Part shown: positions 51,501-61,092 of the stretch, one piece after another | How the letters are laid out: the number at the start of each line of letters is the position of its first letter | How positions within the stretch are numbered: position 1 is the first letter of the stretch | Assembly: GCA_027382625.1 (NCBI GenBank) | Contig: JAJKFJ010021871.1 | Coordinates: forward strand, 1-64,000 | Direction: 5' to 3' | DNA length: 64,000 bases | Source of the DNA: Tetmemena sp. SeJ-2015 | Taxonomy: Eukaryota; Ciliophora; Spirotrichea; Sporadotrichida; Oxytrichidae | Program-made: the position numbers and the translations under genes | The notes under the pieces: generated by a model | Told to the model about the DNA's origin: nothing | What the model saw: only the letters and a program-made list of their open reading frames with translations | Databases searched by the model: none

Positions 51501-54500
51501 ATCCTTCAGAGAAGAGAATGATCTAGGCGATAAGACGATAGTCGGGGATCATCATAGATATAGGTCTGAAGAGAGACTTCAAATTATCGGGCAGCTCAGT
51601 ACGACCTGCATAACCAGGGTTCATAGTGATGAATACTCCAAATCTCAAATTGAGAGGAATCATCTTTTCATTGAATTCGAATTCAGTCTTCTTGGCTCTG
51701 ACTGCAGATTGAATGGTGAGGATTTGCTGAGCAATGACAGACAACACTTCGATATCGATACGATTGAACTCGTCAAAGCAAGCCCAAGCTCCTCCTTGAG
51801 AGAGACCTGAGAAGAATCTTCCCATCATTTTGTAGTCAAGACCATCGGAGCAGTTGAACACCACGCATTGAATGGCTAAAGCCTTTGCAAGATCCTTAGT
51901 TGTTTCAGTCTTGCCTGTACCAGCTGGCCACCTTTGTGGGAAATTTTTACCTAAATATTAATAAGCACCAGTAAGAGTCATATAGCACTTATCAGTGAGG
52001 GGAGTGATCACAAGTCTTGGTCCGTTTCCAAGATACTCATAACCATAGGCGAATCTGGTGTTAGTCTGTCTGGCAAAGCAGTCGTCCTTCTCTTCTTCTT
52101 ACTCCCAGTAGTATCTGAGTTGTCTAGTCCACTCGAAGTCATTGACACTTTCTACTCTTGCCTTAATCATGGATCTCACTACGTCTCTTGCGTGGATGTC
52201 TATACAATGAGAGCCCCATGACTGATCTCTCAAGTCTGCTAAGTTGACCTCTAACCAACTCAACCATTTTGTTGATCTAGAGAATTGAGAAGTTGAGGAA
52301 CCCTTCAAGGGCCTTCTTATCTTTACCTCTTGTAATTTCAGCAAGAGCATCAGTTACTCCATTTGTCCACTTAACTTGATCGATTGTTATAACAGGTTGA
52401 GCAGGGTAAGCAAACAGCCATTCGTTTCTTTCAATTCCATTAACTGGATACTCCACAAGTGCTCTCTTTGTGGTATCATAGAGTGATTTTACCATCATGC
52501 GCTCGATATTCATCAGCCAAAACTCTACATTACCTTCTGCAAACACTGACTCAGAGAAAGTTACGTATTCTTACTCAGCAGACCACATTCCAATAATCTC
52601 TTTGGAACCCTTTTCAGATTCTATGAATTTACTCAATTCTTCATGATGTTATCAAAGCACTTTCTCAAGTGAGGCTGCACAGCATGGGCATTTCTAGTTT
52701 GAGAGAGGATTTCAAGCAGCTCATCATTTGACAAGAAGTAGAAACGAGGGAAGGCTCCTCTCTTTGTCTCAAGGTAATCCTCAAGAGACTTTTAGATATC
52801 TTCGAGAGTCTTGTTAGCATTCTAGAATTTAGAGAGAAGGGCATCTGATGAGCAGGCGTCCAGGATGAGTGGAGACTTCTTGGTTCTCATCATGACATCA
52901 CGCCAGAATTTATCAACTTGCTGGAAGAGCTTAGCTTCGTTGGGTAGCTGCTTTTGGATATCTTCAGCATTGAAAATGTTTTCCAAGTACATCCATAATA
53001 GAAAATTATATTGGATTATTATTTCCACTGTCTTTGGAAGGTAAGCCACTCATCGATGACATCTCCGATGTAGCCGAGCTTCTTTTCCCATTCCTCAACT
53101 TGAGCTCTGATCTCAGTGACGTGCTTGCTGCCCATCATAGTACCAATACTCATCTGGTGGTCTTCCAATTGAGTGATGGTGTCTTCAATCTCAGCAATGA
53201 TGAATCTATCCTTGGTGTCTCTGTAATTGAGAACTGTGAATTGAGTGTCTCTCCAGATGGCAATGATGTCGTTGAGGGTTTGCTCAATTGTGGCTTCTCC
53301 GGAGGCCATAGCTGAAATCTCTTCTATCTTCTCGAAGTGCTGGTCGATTCCCTCAGATAGTAGCAGTTACTAGAAAGAGAATTGTCTGAGGTTAGTAGGG
53401 GGAGCACCCTCCAGCAGACCAAATATCTTGTTCCAATGTCTTGGCAACATGTTCCTGTTTCCCAAGGCACTGATGAGGTTGCAGTGTTGTGAGACCATCT
53501 TGACTTCAGTGGTAAGCTATTCAAGCACTTCATCCTTAGTGTCTCTAGGGAGCTGCTGCTTCAGAAGTAGGTTGTCCTTCTCGTAGTCCTTCACAGTTTG
53601 GACGATGTCTTGTGCATCAAGATCCACGAAGAAGTCATAGTACCAGTGTCGACTCAAGTCGGCAAACTTCTCTCTGTTGCGCCAGAGCTTGTGTCTCACT
53701 TCGAACTTCTTGGTGAAGTCTTCAATCTCCTTGATACCAGATGGGTTGATCTCTAGGATCTCCTAGTAGCTCTTGTAAGTGTTGAGTCGCTTCACAGAGT
53801 CGTCAAACTTCTTCTTGATCTTGCTTAACTCTTCAAGTGCTGTATTGAAGGGAGTACTCTTGCTCATAAGAGACTCACTGGTCAGTTTCTCAACATGGCC
53901 TGTAATCTTCTCCTTCTCCTCGTTGATCTTCTTGTCCAAGTCCTCGATGTTTTGCTCCTTCTGCTCTGCAATTTAGCCTTCAGCTGAAGCGATGAGGGAT
54001 TCAACTTCGTTGATGTTCTGGACTATGATTTCCAACTTTTGGAGAAGCAGTTAGTGAGAAGCGTTGAAGTGCTGCTCGTCCTTGGATTTGTAGCGTCTCA
54101 GCACTACGTTCATCTCTTCTAGTTTCTTTTTCTCATCCACCAAGTTATCCTTCTGGTTCTTGCACATCTTGAGTCCGTGGACATAATCGACGTAAGTGGC
54201 TAGTGGGAACTAGGGCTTAGCAAGGGCTACCTTTATTCTCTCAAATCCCTTTATGATGTCCTTGGACTTCTGGTCAGCCAAGTCGAACAGGTATTGCTTG
54301 ATGTTGGTCTGCTCGTCCTTCACTCTCTTAGAGAGTCTATCTCTGAGTTTCTTTCCTTGAATGTTGATGAAACCTTGGACATAGGCTGTCTTGATGTTCT
54401 TAGTGATCCTTGGTCCCATTTCTGAAGTCTTTCGAGCCAGCTTCTGATGGTGTCTAGGTCGCTGTTTTGCTTTGAACTCTTCAAAGTCGAAGGTCTGGTC

Positions 54501-56594
54501 GAAGTCATTGACTTCTCTGCAGTTCTCTATCTTGCTACATCTCCTGAAAGGTCTTTGAAGTCTTGATCTATCTTTTGCTGGATGGCCTCTTTGGTGACCA
54601 TGTACTTGAATGAGGTCTCGACTATGTGGCGGAATTTAGGGCCTGAGTCGCTGATGAGTCCTTGGATGAACTGGTTGAAGTTAGGATGTGTGATTGTTCT
54701 CACAACCTCAGCTGTCACACTTAACATGTCTTGGAGGATCTTGTCGAACTGAGTGAAGAACTCGTTCTTTGTAGGGTTGAAAGAGAGTCCGTTCTCTTTG
54801 GTGTCATATATAAGATCGCTGGAAAGAAAAATGGATATAATCATAAGAGACAGTAGTTTGGATGTTATACTTTTGGGCCTTGCTCATTTCATAGAGGATC
54901 AAATCAGCACTCTCTTGGTTTATCTTCACTTGAGTCTCGACCACCATGTAGTCTACGAGACGAATGAAGGTTCCCAAACTGTGGTAGTTACGCTTGGCTA
55001 GTCTCAGTACTCTGCTCTTCAGCTCATCTTCTTGCTTCTGGAGTACCATAGACTTGTTCTTGTCTGTTGACCCATTTTAGCGTGCTCAAGTCCTCCTCTT
55101 CCCTGAGGGTTCTGGACTCACTCACTAGGGAGACAAGGGTGTCGAGCTTCTTGATGATCTCCTCCACCTTGTCGTTGTAGTGCTGCTTCACCATCTCTCT
55201 CTCATTCTTCTGCTCTCTGAAGAAGTCCTCTAGTTCAAACTGCTTGGCAGTAACCTTGGGAACGATGAAGGTTTGGAGGGACTTCATCTCAAAGAGAGTC
55301 TTGTTGATCTCCATGTAAGAGGATAAGAAGGCAGGGCGAGAGAAGATCAAGTTGCGAGCGAGGTTCTATCTGGTGCGGTTGTACATCTTGAATCTAACGT
55401 TGCCTTTCCAAGAGTTGAAGACCTTGCCGATAAGGTAGTGCTTGAAGAACTTCATAGAAGTGAGGACGTTAAACATGGTAGACTGTTGCATCCAGTCACT
55501 GAGGGAGAAGAATTCAGTGGGGACTACATCTTGCTTGATTTGGTTGCCCATACCTCCATGGTGAGGACCTCTCTTGTTCTTATCAGGGCAAATGTGCACT
55601 ACTCCTTGAGCTGAAATGGTGAAGTATTCATCTCTAAGGGCTTTCTCATCAATCTGGACCACTAGATCGTAGGGTCTGAACATCTGAGGAGGTACAGGAG
55701 ATCTGTTGCAGTTCAAAAACTTGATTGGAGTGCTGTTGCCGTGTTGAGCAAAGAAGGAGATAGCCTGCTCTCCAGACTTGATCTTGATTAGCATTTCGTA
55801 GATAGGTGTGCCTCTCCTAATGAAGTTTGCAGTTCTTGCTTGCATGGCTTTATTCTTAGACTCGTCTTCGTTGTTCTCAATAATTTGTCTGAACTCATCG
55901 AAAGAGATGACTGGTTAGCTTAGTCGTCTTCTTCCTATAAAAATGGGTTAGAATTCTTAGTAAAGATATGGTTTTAAATTTATTTGAATAATTATGGAAA
56001 GCATATTGGAGCGAAACCCCATAACTGTCGACATAGAAGAATCCATTAAGAGCTTTATAATGCTCTGGCTTTGTAATATTTTATTAGTTGTGCAACTTAC
56101 CCCATAGCCGTCCATGTCTGGGTTCATCTCTTCGTCCATTTCGTCGACTTGTCTCATGCCACCCATGTCTTCCTCCATTTCGTCAATGGGGTGTTCTTCA
56201 TCATAAGAACCTCCAGCGCCTGTTCTTCTTCTCTCAGACTGGCTCTTCTGCTGAAGTGGAGGCAGCTGAGTGGCGTTAATGATGCCCGAAGAGGCTTTGT
56301 GCTGGCCATGCTTTGGCACGGAAGCTTGTTGGTTAGCCAAGATAGGTAGAGAGTACTCGGCCAGTTCAACATCAGCGTTGAAGTGATACAGACTCTTGTA
56401 GTACGATCTGTCTTGCTTTGAAGATGAGGCACCCATCGCAAACACGTTTGATGAATGGCCTCCGGTTCCTGGGGCAGCAGCTCTGCCGCCGCCTTTTAGT
56501 GAGTAGCTAGCTTTCTAAAGAGAGGTTAAATACAAGTTAAGAGGGGAATAGAGAGGGAGGTTACATTAGCTTGCGTAGAATCTTTGTTATTCAT
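45524..56594 (-). CDS. axonemal dynein heavy chain 2, scrambled block 1 of 3 (N-terminus to AAA6)
   Basis: Start codon at 56594 (MNNKDSTQ). The N-terminal region is Gly/Ala-rich then acidic, with tail and linker to about 52.1 kb. AAA1 lies at about 52.0-51.5 kb (Walker A reads WPAGTGKT, see findings), AAA2 has GLTGTGKT near 51080, AAA3 GETGVGKS near 49970 and AAA4 GVGGSGRRS near 48870. The stalk coiled coil lies at about 48.1-47.05 kb, then AAA5, then the start of AAA6. The block ends within [11 protein letters not shown] at the pointer GAT (45526-45524), so about 700 C-terminal residues are missing here; they lie on the opposite strand at 61093-62628 and 56754-57405. At least 15 IESs interrupt it. 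It is a divergent paralogue of dynein 1. Confidence 0.93.
45608..45648. other. IES, 41 bp, pointer AGTTT (minus strand)
   Basis: Excision joins SAYDKDIE to [15 protein letters not shown], the last junction before the scrambled jump. Confidence 0.92.
46090..46124. other. IES, 35 bp, pointer AAGT (minus strand)
   Basis: Excision gives [20 protein letters not shown]. Confidence 0.9.
46429..46458. other. IES, 30 bp, pointer TACTC (minus strand)
   Basis: In-frame insert without TGA; excision gives [18 protein letters not shown], matching dynein 1 and other dyneins. Confidence 0.85.
46647..46690. other. IES, 44 bp, pointer TGCAA (minus strand)
   Basis: Excision gives [17 protein letters not shown]. 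Confidence 0.92.
46870..46903. other. IES, 34 bp, pointer TGAGA (minus strand)
   Basis: Excision gives [20 protein letters not shown]. Confidence 0.93.
47346..47385. other. IES, 40 bp, pointer TCT (minus strand)
   Basis: Excision gives [20 protein letters not shown] at the stalk. Confidence 0.85.
48110..48141. other. IES, 32 bp, pointer AAATA (minus strand)
   Basis: Excision gives [20 protein letters not shown]. Confidence 0.92.
48198..48227. other. IES, 30 bp, pointer TTTTA (minus strand)
   Basis: In-frame insert without TGA; excision gives [20 protein letters not shown]. Confidence 0.72.
48360..48392. other. IES, 33 bp, pointer AAC (minus strand)
   Basis: In-frame insert; excision gives [20 protein letters not shown], the canonical dynein AAA4 reading also seen in dynein 1. 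Confidence 0.88.
48604..48637. other. IES, 34 bp, pointer AGA (minus strand)
   Basis: Excision gives [19 protein letters not shown]. Confidence 0.9.
49345..49385. other. IES, 41 bp, pointer ATTAAG (minus strand)
   Basis: Excision gives [18 protein letters not shown]. Confidence 0.93.
49690..49722. other. IES, 33 bp, pointer AGCT (minus strand)
   Basis: Excision gives [19 protein letters not shown]. Confidence 0.88.
50424..50457. other. IES, 34 bp, pointer AATGATT (minus strand)
   Basis: Excision gives [20 protein letters not shown]. Confidence 0.93.
52992..53023. other. IES, 32 bp, pointer TGGA (minus strand)
   Basis: Excision gives [20 protein letters not shown]; dynein 1 has an IES four codons away in the same motif. 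Confidence 0.93.
54816..54840. other. IES, 25 bp, pointer GAT (minus strand)
   Basis: Excision gives [19 protein letters not shown]. Confidence 0.85.
55936..56100 (-). other. intron with a possible internal IES in dynein 2 N-terminus
   Basis: On the minus strand this starts GTAAGT and ends TATAG between MDGYG and EEDDQAN. The 8-mer TATGGGGT also occurs twice, at 56099-56106 and 56016-56023 (minus-strand reading), and would define an 83 bp IES across the 5' splice site. One single-base break downstream is unexplained. Confidence 0.55.
56508..56566. other. IES (pointer AAGCTA) or GT-AG intron near the dynein 2 start
   Basis: Both readings stay in frame: a 59 bp IES with 6 bp pointer gives [15 protein letters not shown]; a 50 nt GTAACC to TTTAG intron gives [18 protein letters not shown]. 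Confidence 0.75.
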
Positions 56595-56753
56595 TTGAAT
56601 GACTTTCAAAATTAATTGGATTATAATAAGAGCCTCAGATCCCACTAAATACTCCTACTAGCCTCCCCTTTTTTTCTTTTAATTAAAAAGGGTCCTTTAA
56701 TTATTTCAAATAAATTTTAAACCTTTCCCCTTTTTTTCATTTAATATTTTTGC
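56595..56753. other. head-to-head spacer between dynein 2 block 1 and block 3
   Basis: 159 bp of A/T-rich DNA between the start codon (minus) and the pointer that opens the last block (plus). It should hold the 5' leader of the macronuclear gene. Confidence 0.6.
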
Positions 56754-57405
56754 ATCGAGGGTACTGTGGTTATGTCTATGGAACTTGAGATGATGTTCAA
56801 CAACTTCTTGAACAACAAAGTGCCAGAGGGATGGGTGAAAGTAGGTTATCCCTCTTTAAAACCTCTATCTTCCTGGGTGGTAGATATGATCCACAGAGTG
56901 GACTTCATTGGAAAATGGCTCTACCAGGGTCCACCCAACACTTATTGGCTACCCGCTTTCTTCTTCCCTCAAGGTTTCATGACAGCCACTCTCCAGCAGT
57001 ACGCCAGAAAGACACAGACGCCTATTGATACTTTGGCTTTCAAGACTCACGTAAAGGAGTTCTTGAGCAAGAAGTGAAGGATCCCCCTGAAGATGGAGTA
57101 AACATCCACGGCCTGTTCTTGCAAGGAGCCAAGTGGGACTTTAAAAAGAAGATGGTTGAAGATTCAGACCCTAAGCAACCAATTATTAAGATGCCAGTCA
57201 TTTGGCTCGAACCAGTCATCGACAAAGACGTCCCAGAGGAGAAGGTTTACTTCTGTCCTCTCTACAAGACATCAGTCAGAGCTGGAGAACTCAGTACCAC
57301 CGGCCACTCTACCAACTTCGTGCTCTTCCTCTTCCTGTCTCAGAGGTTCCTCAAGACTATTGGATCAGAAGAGGAGCTGCCTTGCTCTGTATGACTGATG
57401 ATTGA
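56754..57405 (+). CDS. dynein heavy chain 2, scrambled block 3 of 3 (C-terminus)
   Basis: Opens with the pointer CATCGAGGGTA (56754-56764), shared with the end of block 2 at 62618. It encodes TVVMSMELEMMFNNFLNN, then the conserved dynein C-terminal domain ([67 protein letters not shown]). It ends LLCMTDD with TGA at 57403-57405. Two single-base breaks (about 57053 and 57325) have no pointers and look like assembly errors. It lies in opposite orientation to, and 160 bp from, the start of its own gene. Confidence 0.93.
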
Positions 57406-57756
57406 GCAACGACCAAAAATGTGAGCTCACATATGCATTTAATCTTATTCTTATATTAAATTGAGCTTTGGATTCGCATTCCTCAGGTACTCACAAACTT
57501 AAACCGATTATTTAGTCCTCGAGATTAAAATCATAATCCTCCCTAAAATATCTCTTACTCTATAAGTGATCTCCAAGATTCACAGTGAGCAGATGCCTTA
57601 TTACTCAAGTTCAATTCAATTTAAAAACTTTCACCCCCACTCTTATAGTTTATATTTTAATAGCAAATAGTAAGCTGCTTCTAAGTTATAAAATATGAAT
57701 TCAAAACTTTTAAAATTTGAGTATGAGAGAGAGAGATAAAATTAAAAATGCCCTCT
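57406..57756. other. gap between two stop codons (dynein 2 block 3 and K+ channel block 2)
   Basis: About 350 bp of AT-rich DNA holding the 3' ends of both genes; no further feature recognised. Confidence 0.5.
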
Positions 57757-59480
57757 TCAAATGTTGTTGATATTGTTCTGCTGCCTATGATTTTGAAGAC
57801 TAAATTCTTAGATATCTTCAATGACTCCATTGCCCTTAATTATTTAGAGATCTAGCTTTGAGGACTCCCTCTTTTTTTTAATGGTCTTGGACTGTTATAA
57901 TTTATTTTTAAGGGTTTTTCTAATTTTAAACTTTAAGGGAGGGTTAACTATCCTCGCCCAGTTGCTTTTTTAATTTCTCCAACCTTAAATGGATATGGTC
58001 CCCATCGTAAGGAGAAAACATATTTTCAAAAGTTTATATTGCAATGAAAGAAATCATGAAAATTATAAGGAGAAGGAGGGTCTTTAATGTAATTTTACTG
58101 CAAAAGCCTGAAGTTTTGTTGAGATTAATTGTAGGGGTTATTAGTTGCAGGCTCTTGTTTCCTCTCTGGGCTGGGAGACTTATTTTTCTCTAGCAGATTT
58201 GAAAATTGCTTTATACTCTATCCTCCTCTTTTATGCAAAGACAATTAATTCTAATAACCTTTCAAAGATTAAATTATACTGCACTTGTTCGTCGGTCTGC
58301 ATTCTTTGAATGGGCGCAATGAAGGATGGATGATGGGTTTAAGTTGCAGTCTAAGGGTGAATCTAACTCTTGCCTTGGTAGAGATAGAAAGTGCTTGGCG
58401 ATTACTAGAATAAGGTTTTTTATTAAGAGTTGAAGTCATGCTAGAATTTCTTAGGGTACTAAGAGTTCGAGCTGATAGTGTTCTGATTAGAAATAACCTA
58501 GTTCAGAGTAAACTGGATACTATATAATTTAAAAATGAGATTATCAGAACATATTTAGGCGGCAGTGCTTTGAAAGGAGAGCCATAGATATTGTCCAAGT
58601 AAATCTTCTCAGCTTCTTAATTCTCTAGTTTAAGTTGAAACTAGGCCTGCTTTTTCTTTTGCAATTATTGAATACTTTGTGCATGACTAGTGACGTCAGA
58701 GGATAATTTAGTCCGCACTAAATTCATGAATAAGATTTAGCATTTAGTTCTTACATTTGAGAAACTTTTGTCCAGGGCTGTTGGGGTCCATCCTATTTAC
58801 TATCACCGAAAAGATCTTCATGTTATTCTACACCTCTCTCAACCTCTCTAAGTCTTTTCTTTGCTCGGCTAGTAGCGCTTTCGTACTTTGGTCAATTATC
58901 TTTAGCTTATCCAAAAAGAAGGAAACTTTAAAAGAAAATATGGTCATGATCATAATACACATTCTAAAACTTTGGCCAAATCATTTTCTACCTTTTCCGT
59001 CATTTGCTTTATCTTCTCATTCTCAGCTAGCTGTTCTATTTTAAGGTTGTATCTAGCAGCCTAGAATTGCAAAATCTTCTCCCTTAGTTTGAGCTCATAG
59101 TTGATTTTAAGCGTTCTTAACTTTGCCTGTTCAGGACTCTCACTTAACTGAATCTCCTGAAGTGGGTCATGTAATAAATACATTCACTCACTTTAATTAG
59201 CTCATGTTGGTTTATACTCTAGAGATGCTGCACATGCAAATAGTGAATGGCATTTGCTAGATCTCTGAGTCTCTTTTGCGTATGCCAGTTGCAGAATGCA
59301 TACTCAAGCACTTCTTTGGCCCTCCTCCTCACGTTTTGTTTTATTTTCATTCGATATATTATATTGAAAGCCTAAACCAAAGTGAGATTTACTTAATCTT
59401 AGCCTTACATATTGCTCGTTGCTCTTGAACTTCTTCACATTGTTTAGGGAAACTATTGACATCGAAATCAAGAACACTCC
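57757..59480 (-). CDS. SK-type K+ channel, scrambled block 2 of 2 (end of S6 to C-terminus)
   Basis: On the minus strand the block opens with pointer GGAGTGTTCT (59480-59471) and encodes the end of S6 (GVFLISMSIVSLNN). Next comes the calmodulin-binding-type region (YAFNIIYRMKIKQNVRRRAKEV, split here by an intron after Y), a coiled coil (IEQLAENEKIKQMTEKVEND) and a Gln/Ser/Pro-rich tail. The tail is coding through SPYDGDHIHLRLEKLKKQ (about 57.95 kb). The stop is TGA at about 57757-57759, or 57818-57820 if an unresolved frame change is not real. Three GT-AG introns and two IESs interrupt it. The reading matches block 1 exactly across the pointer. Confidence 0.85.
58008..58065. other. IES, 58 bp, pointer TTCTCCTTA (minus strand)
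   Basis: 9 bp direct repeat; excision gives KDPPSPYDGDHIHLRLEK in the channel tail. Confidence 0.9.
58718..58754 (-). other. intron, 37 nt, K+ channel block 2
   Basis: GTAAGA to TTTAG; removal gives GQKFLKLRTKLSSDVTSH. Confidence 0.75.
58923..58966. other. IES, 44 bp, pointer AAAGTTT (minus strand)
   Basis: Excision joins EKVENDLAKV to SFFLDKLKIIDQ in frame. Confidence 0.9.
59157..59191 (-). other. intron, 35 nt, K+ channel block 2
   Basis: GTGAGT to TTCAG; removal gives SINQHELIKEIQLSESPEQ. Confidence 0.8.
59372..59408 (-). other. intron, 37 nt, K+ channel block 2
   Basis: GTAAGG to TTTAG; removal gives VKKFKSNEQYAFNIIYRMKI. Confidence 0.85.
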
Positions 59481-59641
59481 TCAAATTCAACCCTAAATCT
59501 ATGAATAACTGAAGGTAATAAGAAATATGAGAGAGAAGTGTTTTATTATTCAGCCTTTCAGTTTATTAAAGTTGATGCTATGGTTCTATGATTAAAGGAA
59601 ATATGCGTTTAAGTACTTATTGATTAAATTTGAAGCTAAAA
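59481..59641. other. head-to-head spacer between the two K+ channel blocks
   Basis: 161 bp without coding signal between the pointer that opens block 2 (minus) and the start codon of block 1 (plus). It should carry the 5' leader of the channel gene. Confidence 0.6.
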
Positions 59642-61052
59642 ATGAATCCAACTGCAGGCGTAGTTCTTTAGAGGTTCGACAATTTCCTAGAAAGAGATAA
59701 AAAGATATCTCTCTCCACCCTCTATGAGAAGGATGGCAGTCTGATGCGCTAGAAGTCTCTGGGTGGAAAATTCAGTGGGGCTTTTGAGATGCGTAGCTAA
59801 TCTCTAAGAAGAGTTTCTCTTTATGAGTAAGAGCAAGATTTAGATCGACTCGTCAAGGAAGTCCACAAGCAAAGTCAAGATAGCTTTAAAATGACAGAAA
59901 GTCTCTCCGATTTAATCAAGAAAGATGATAAGAAAGTCAATCTTAAAGGAATGCGGATAGAAATGTTTGAGGTAAGATAATTAGCTTCTTCTATAACTTT
60001 AGAACCAAAGAAAAATGTGGATGAGTCTTTAAATACAAGAGAAATTTAGAGAAAAACTCAAAGTCAACATAGTATTCTCTGCCATCATAGCTATGATAAA
60101 TTATATAACATTATATTTGCTTCTCACATTTTGAAAATGATAGGATTAGTATGTGCCTATATTGACCTTGAGTTTTTGACACGATCCACTGCTTATAAGG
60201 AAATTTATGAAATGGATTAGACGAATTTCTACCTCTGATTGTGTCAGTCTATATCAACTGGCCTCCTCTGTAATTTTAAAAAGAATTCCTAATTCATAGA
60301 TTATAGTGATTTTGATCTTCAGACAATCTAAAATGCAATTCTATTTCATGAGAGAGAAGAGGAAAGTTCTGGCTGAAGGTAATAACTCCTAATCTTAGGT
60401 GATAACATTCTTTCGAATAGTTGGCTATTACTGATCAAAGTACTTCAAGTATCTAGTCCTTGAGGTGATGGTTTGCTTTCCTCATAACCCGCCTCACTTT
60501 GACCCTCTCTTCAGAGCAGATCAGCTCGGAAAATAGCTAAGATATTCTCTTAGTGCATGCATAGCCGCCTATATGATGTTCAGATGCTACTTGCTTTTCA
60601 AAGTGTATGCGAGATTCACTAAGTTCAAAAGCTCACTGGCAGATAGGTAAGAAATATTTTTGCTTGAAATTTATAGGTGTTGCGCGAAAATTGGAACCGA
60701 AGCAACCACTATCTTTGCCCTTAAGAGCTCTTTTAAAGAGAGACCTTTTATAGTTTTAGGTTATGCTTTGACTATAAGTGTGGTAGGAATTGGAGTTGTA
60801 CTCAGATAATTTGAGAGGTAATGTTTAATTCCTTCTAAATAATTAGACCTTATTATGATGATCTGCACCCTTTAAGTTGAAGATATAAGATAAGTTTCCT
60901 AAAAAATTTTTTCTAAAAAATCAATTCTTTCTTATAATGAATAAATTGATTTAGCATAATCACAATGACGACTGTGGGTTTTGGAGATTTTTACCCGAAG
61001 ACACACATGGGTCGCTTCATTATGATTCTAGCTTGCTTCTGGGGAGTGTTCT
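59642..61052 (+). CDS. SK-type K+ channel, scrambled block 1 of 2 (N-terminus to S6)
   Basis: Small-conductance, calmodulin-linked potassium channel by architecture. The ATG at 59642 opens a polar N-terminus. S1 is KVNIVFSAIIAMIGLVCAYI after removal of an IES. S3-S4 includes LVLEVMVCFPHNPPHFDPLF (the HPPP-like SK signature) and YMMFRCYLLFKVYARF. Then come CCAKIGTEATTIFALKSSFK and S5 (IVLGYALTISVVGIGVVLR), the selectivity filter TMTTVGFGDFYP (about 60963-60998) and S6 (MILACFWGVF). The block ends at pointer GGAGTGTTCT (61043-61052). Three GT-AG introns and at least one IES interrupt it. The segment between S5 and the filter is short and lacks the usual Trp of the pore helix. It lies between two blocks of the dynein 2 gene. 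Confidence 0.87.
59972..60002 (+). other. intron, 31 nt, K+ channel block 1
   Basis: GTAAGA to TTTAG; removal gives GMRIEMFENQRKMWMSLQ. Confidence 0.8.
60093..60136. other. IES, 44 bp, pointer ATGATA
   Basis: ATGATA at 60093 and 60137; excision completes transmembrane helix S1 (SAIIAMIGLVCAYIDLE). Confidence 0.93.
60647..60676 (+). other. intron (30 nt) or IES with pointer ATAGGT
   Basis: GTAAGA to TATAG, but ATAGGT also flanks it directly at 60644 and 60674. Both models give the same product, SSLADRCCAKIGTEA. Confidence 0.75.
60818..60846 (+). other. intron, 29 nt, K+ channel block 1
   Basis: GTAATG to ATTAG; removal gives VVLRQFERPYYDDLHPL. Confidence 0.65.
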
Positions 61053-61092
61053 AAATATTTCTTATTGCATCTCTTTTTCCCCAATATTTTTT
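61053..61092. other. 40 bp spacer between K+ channel block 1 and dynein 2 block 2
   Basis: Germline DNA between the outgoing pointer of one scrambled gene and the incoming pointer of another; no coding signal of its own. Confidence 0.7.

Noticed and set aside
56088..56349. Overlapping plus-strand ORFs
   Set aside because: Antisense of the dynein 2 N-terminus ([10 protein letters not shown] region).
45524..56594. Dynein 2 as a truncated pseudogene
   Set aside because: The missing C-terminus is present nearby with matching pointers and intact conserved motifs, so scrambling explains it better.
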